A stretch of DNA of 7,149 bases from Chloroflexota bacterium. GTDB lineage: Bacteria; Chloroflexota; Dormibacteria; Dormibacterales; Dormibacteraceae. The position numbers and the translations under genes were made by a program. How positions within the stretch are numbered: position 1 is the stretch's first letter; every line of letters starts with the position of its first letter. Positions 6,168 to 7,149 of the stretch are shown here, one piece after another. The notes under the pieces are model-generated. The model did no database searches. It saw only the letters and a program-made list of their open reading frames with translations, and had not been told where the DNA came from. The stretch spans positions 1 to 7,149 of the forward strand of contig VBKD01000243.1 in the NCBI GenBank assembly GCA_005888075.1, read 5' to 3'.

Positions 6168-6196
6168 TTGCAAATGGCGCGCAATTCAGATTGAAT
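6168..6196 (+). promoter_or_regulatory. Candidate lctP promoter
   Basis: TTGCAA (6168-6173) and TTGAAT (6191-6196) are separated by exactly 17 bases and would start transcription near 6203, about 35 bases before the lctP ATG. Each hexamer is 4 of 6 to the sigma70 consensus. The -10 lies inside an inverted repeat, as at a repressed promoter. Confidence 0.4.
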
Positions 6197-6200
6197 TGCG
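6180..6200. repeat. Operator-like inverted repeat between typA and lctP
   Basis: CGCAATTCA (6180-6188) and TGAATTGCG (6192-6200) are perfect 9-base arms around GAT. The site overlaps the candidate lctP -10 and is AT-rich against a GC-rich background. It does not resemble the TGGT-N3-ACCA sites of LldR/FadR-type GntR regulators, so the factor is unknown. Confidence 0.6.
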
Positions 6201-6237
6201 TTTCTAAGTCGGCGGCCTGTCGTCTGAGGGGAGAACG

Positions 6238-7149
6238 ATGGGGATCCTGCTGGTTTTTCATCAGTCGTACCAGCCGGTGCTCGGCAGCATCCTGGCGTCC
6301 GCTCTTGTGGCCGGCCTTCCGCTCTACGTCCTGTTCGTCATGCTCGCTGTTCTGCGCCTGCCGGCCTGGATCTGCGCGGTGGCCTCGATGCTCACCGCCG
6401 CCGTCCTGGCCTGGCTGGTCTGGGGAATGCCGTTCGGTGTGACGGTCGGCGCGGCGACCGAAGGCATGGCGTTCGGCCTTTGGCCGATCAGCTGGATCGT
6501 GCTCAATGCCGTCTTCTTCCACAACCTGACGGTGGCGAGTGGTGACTTCGACGTCATCAAGCGATCGCTGGCCCGCCTGACCACGGACCGCAGGCTGCAG
6601 GCCCTGCTGGTCGCCTTCAGCTTCGGGGCGCTCATCGAGGGCATCGCCGGCTTTGGCGCGCCCGTCGCGATCTCGGCCTCGATCCTGGCCAGCCTGGGTT
6701 TTGGACCCGTCACCGCGGCCGTCCTCGCCCTGCTCGCCAACACCGCACCGGTGGCATTCGGCTCGATCGGCATCCCGGTCGTCACGCTCGGCCGCCTGGT
6801 GGCGCCGATCCTCGGCCACAGCGACCCAACGTCGACCACTCTCGCGCTCTCGGCCATGGTCGGTCGCCAGCTGCCGCTTTTCTCGATCCTCATCCCGGCC
6901 TACCTGATCGTGGTGCTCGCGGGCTGGAAGAAGATGACCGAGATCCTGCCCGCGGTGCTGGTCACCGGAGTGTCCTTCGCGATCGTGCAGTTCCTCGTCT
7001 CCAACTTCGTCGGGCCGGAGCTGACCGACATCATCGCCGCCCTCGTCTCCATGGGCTGCCTTGCCGCCCTGCTCCGGTTCTGGCGGCCACGCCAGGTGTG
7101 GCAGTTTGCCCACGAGACCCCGGCCATTGGGCCAGGAACTCCGCGGCGG
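6238..7149 (+). CDS. lctP: L-lactate permease (LctP/LldP family), 3' end outside window
   Basis: This is an inner-membrane symporter of the lactate permease family (TC 2.A.14) that takes up L-lactate, D-lactate or glycolate with protons. From the ATG at 6238, 304 codons are open to the window edge; the family is about 550 residues, so slightly more than half is present. Family blocks in order: FGLWPISWIVLNAVFFHNLT (from about residue 80), RRLQALLVAFSFGALIEG and IAGFG (to 140), LANTAPVAFGSIGIP (166-180), LSAMVGRQLPLFS (204-215) and LVSNFVGPEL (253-262). Long hydrophobic spans alternate with short loops. A Shine-Dalgarno site AGGGGAG (6227-6233) precedes the ATG. The gene is divergent from typA and has an inverted repeat at its likely promoter. 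Lactate oxidation genes may follow outside the window. The family is clear; the transported acid is inferred. Confidence 0.93.
   Translation, partial: MGILLVFHQSYQPVLGSILASALVAGLPLYVLFVMLAVLRLPAWICAVASMLTAAVLAWLVWGMPFGVTVGAATEGMAFGLWPISWIVLNAVFFHNLTVASGDFDVIKRSLARLTTDRRLQALLVAFSFGALIEGIAGFGAPVAISASILASLGFGPVTAAVLALLANTAPVAFGSIGIPVVTLGRLVAPILGHSDPTSTTLALSAMVGRQLPLFSILIPAYLIVVLAGWKKMTEILPAVLVTGVSFAIVQFLVSNFVGPELTDIIAALVSMGCLAALLRFWRPRQVWQFAHETPAIGPGTPRR

Noticed and set aside
6136..7113. Minus-strand open frame of 325 codons opposite lctP
   Set aside because: It is dominated by charged residues, Gly and Gln with no motif, while the plus strand encodes a clear lactate permease.
1..7149. CRISPR arrays, tRNA or rRNA genes, insertion sequences, defence or phage genes
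   Set aside because: No regularly spaced direct repeats, tRNA-like folds, transposase motifs or terminal inverted repeats were seen; all coding space is accounted for by transport and housekeeping genes.

Overview
The window is high-GC bacterial DNA carrying ordinary metabolic and housekeeping genes. It suggests a soil-type lineage of Chloroflexota, Dormibacterota or Actinomycetota. That placement rests on GC content, GTG/TTG starts, a possible leaderless start at typA, and the style of the TypA and cold-shock proteins; it is an impression, not a phylogenetic result.

Layout. (1) Positions 1-4079, plus strand: a branched-chain (hydrophobic) amino-acid ABC uptake operon. It runs from the C-terminal part of a LivK-type binding protein, through a strong GNRA-capped stem-loop, to the permeases livH and livM and then the two ATPase modules. 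The two ATPase modules lie in one reading frame, as a LivG-LivF fusion with a linker of about 37 residues. The LivG half is broken by an internal deletion with a frame change near 2972-2992. (2) Positions 4077-4330, minus strand: a small cold-shock protein, with its own Shine-Dalgarno site, a leader hairpin and an intrinsic terminator; it is convergent with the liv operon. (3) Positions 4331-4509: a gene-free stretch holding the csp leader, a candidate csp promoter and short palindromes. (4) Positions 4510-6124, minus strand: typA (bipA), a ribosome-associated translational GTPase, split over three frames by two internal deletions (near 5693-5699 and 4761-4772). (5) Positions 6125-6237: a divergent control region with a 9-bp-arm inverted repeat that overlaps a candidate promoter. 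(6) Positions 6238-7149, plus strand: the N-terminal 304 codons of an L-lactate permease, cut by the window end.

Working together: LivK, H, M and the G-F ATPase would import branched-chain amino acids or related substrates, and LctP would import lactate or glycolate. Csp and TypA both belong to the translation and stress side of the cell. No mobile element, CRISPR array, rRNA or tRNA was seen. The least ordinary signals are the LivG-LivF fusion, the three short-homology deletions that each remove a conserved block from an otherwise well-preserved gene (possibly assembly errors), the csp leader hairpin with a start-site correction, and the operator-like repeat ahead of lctP.
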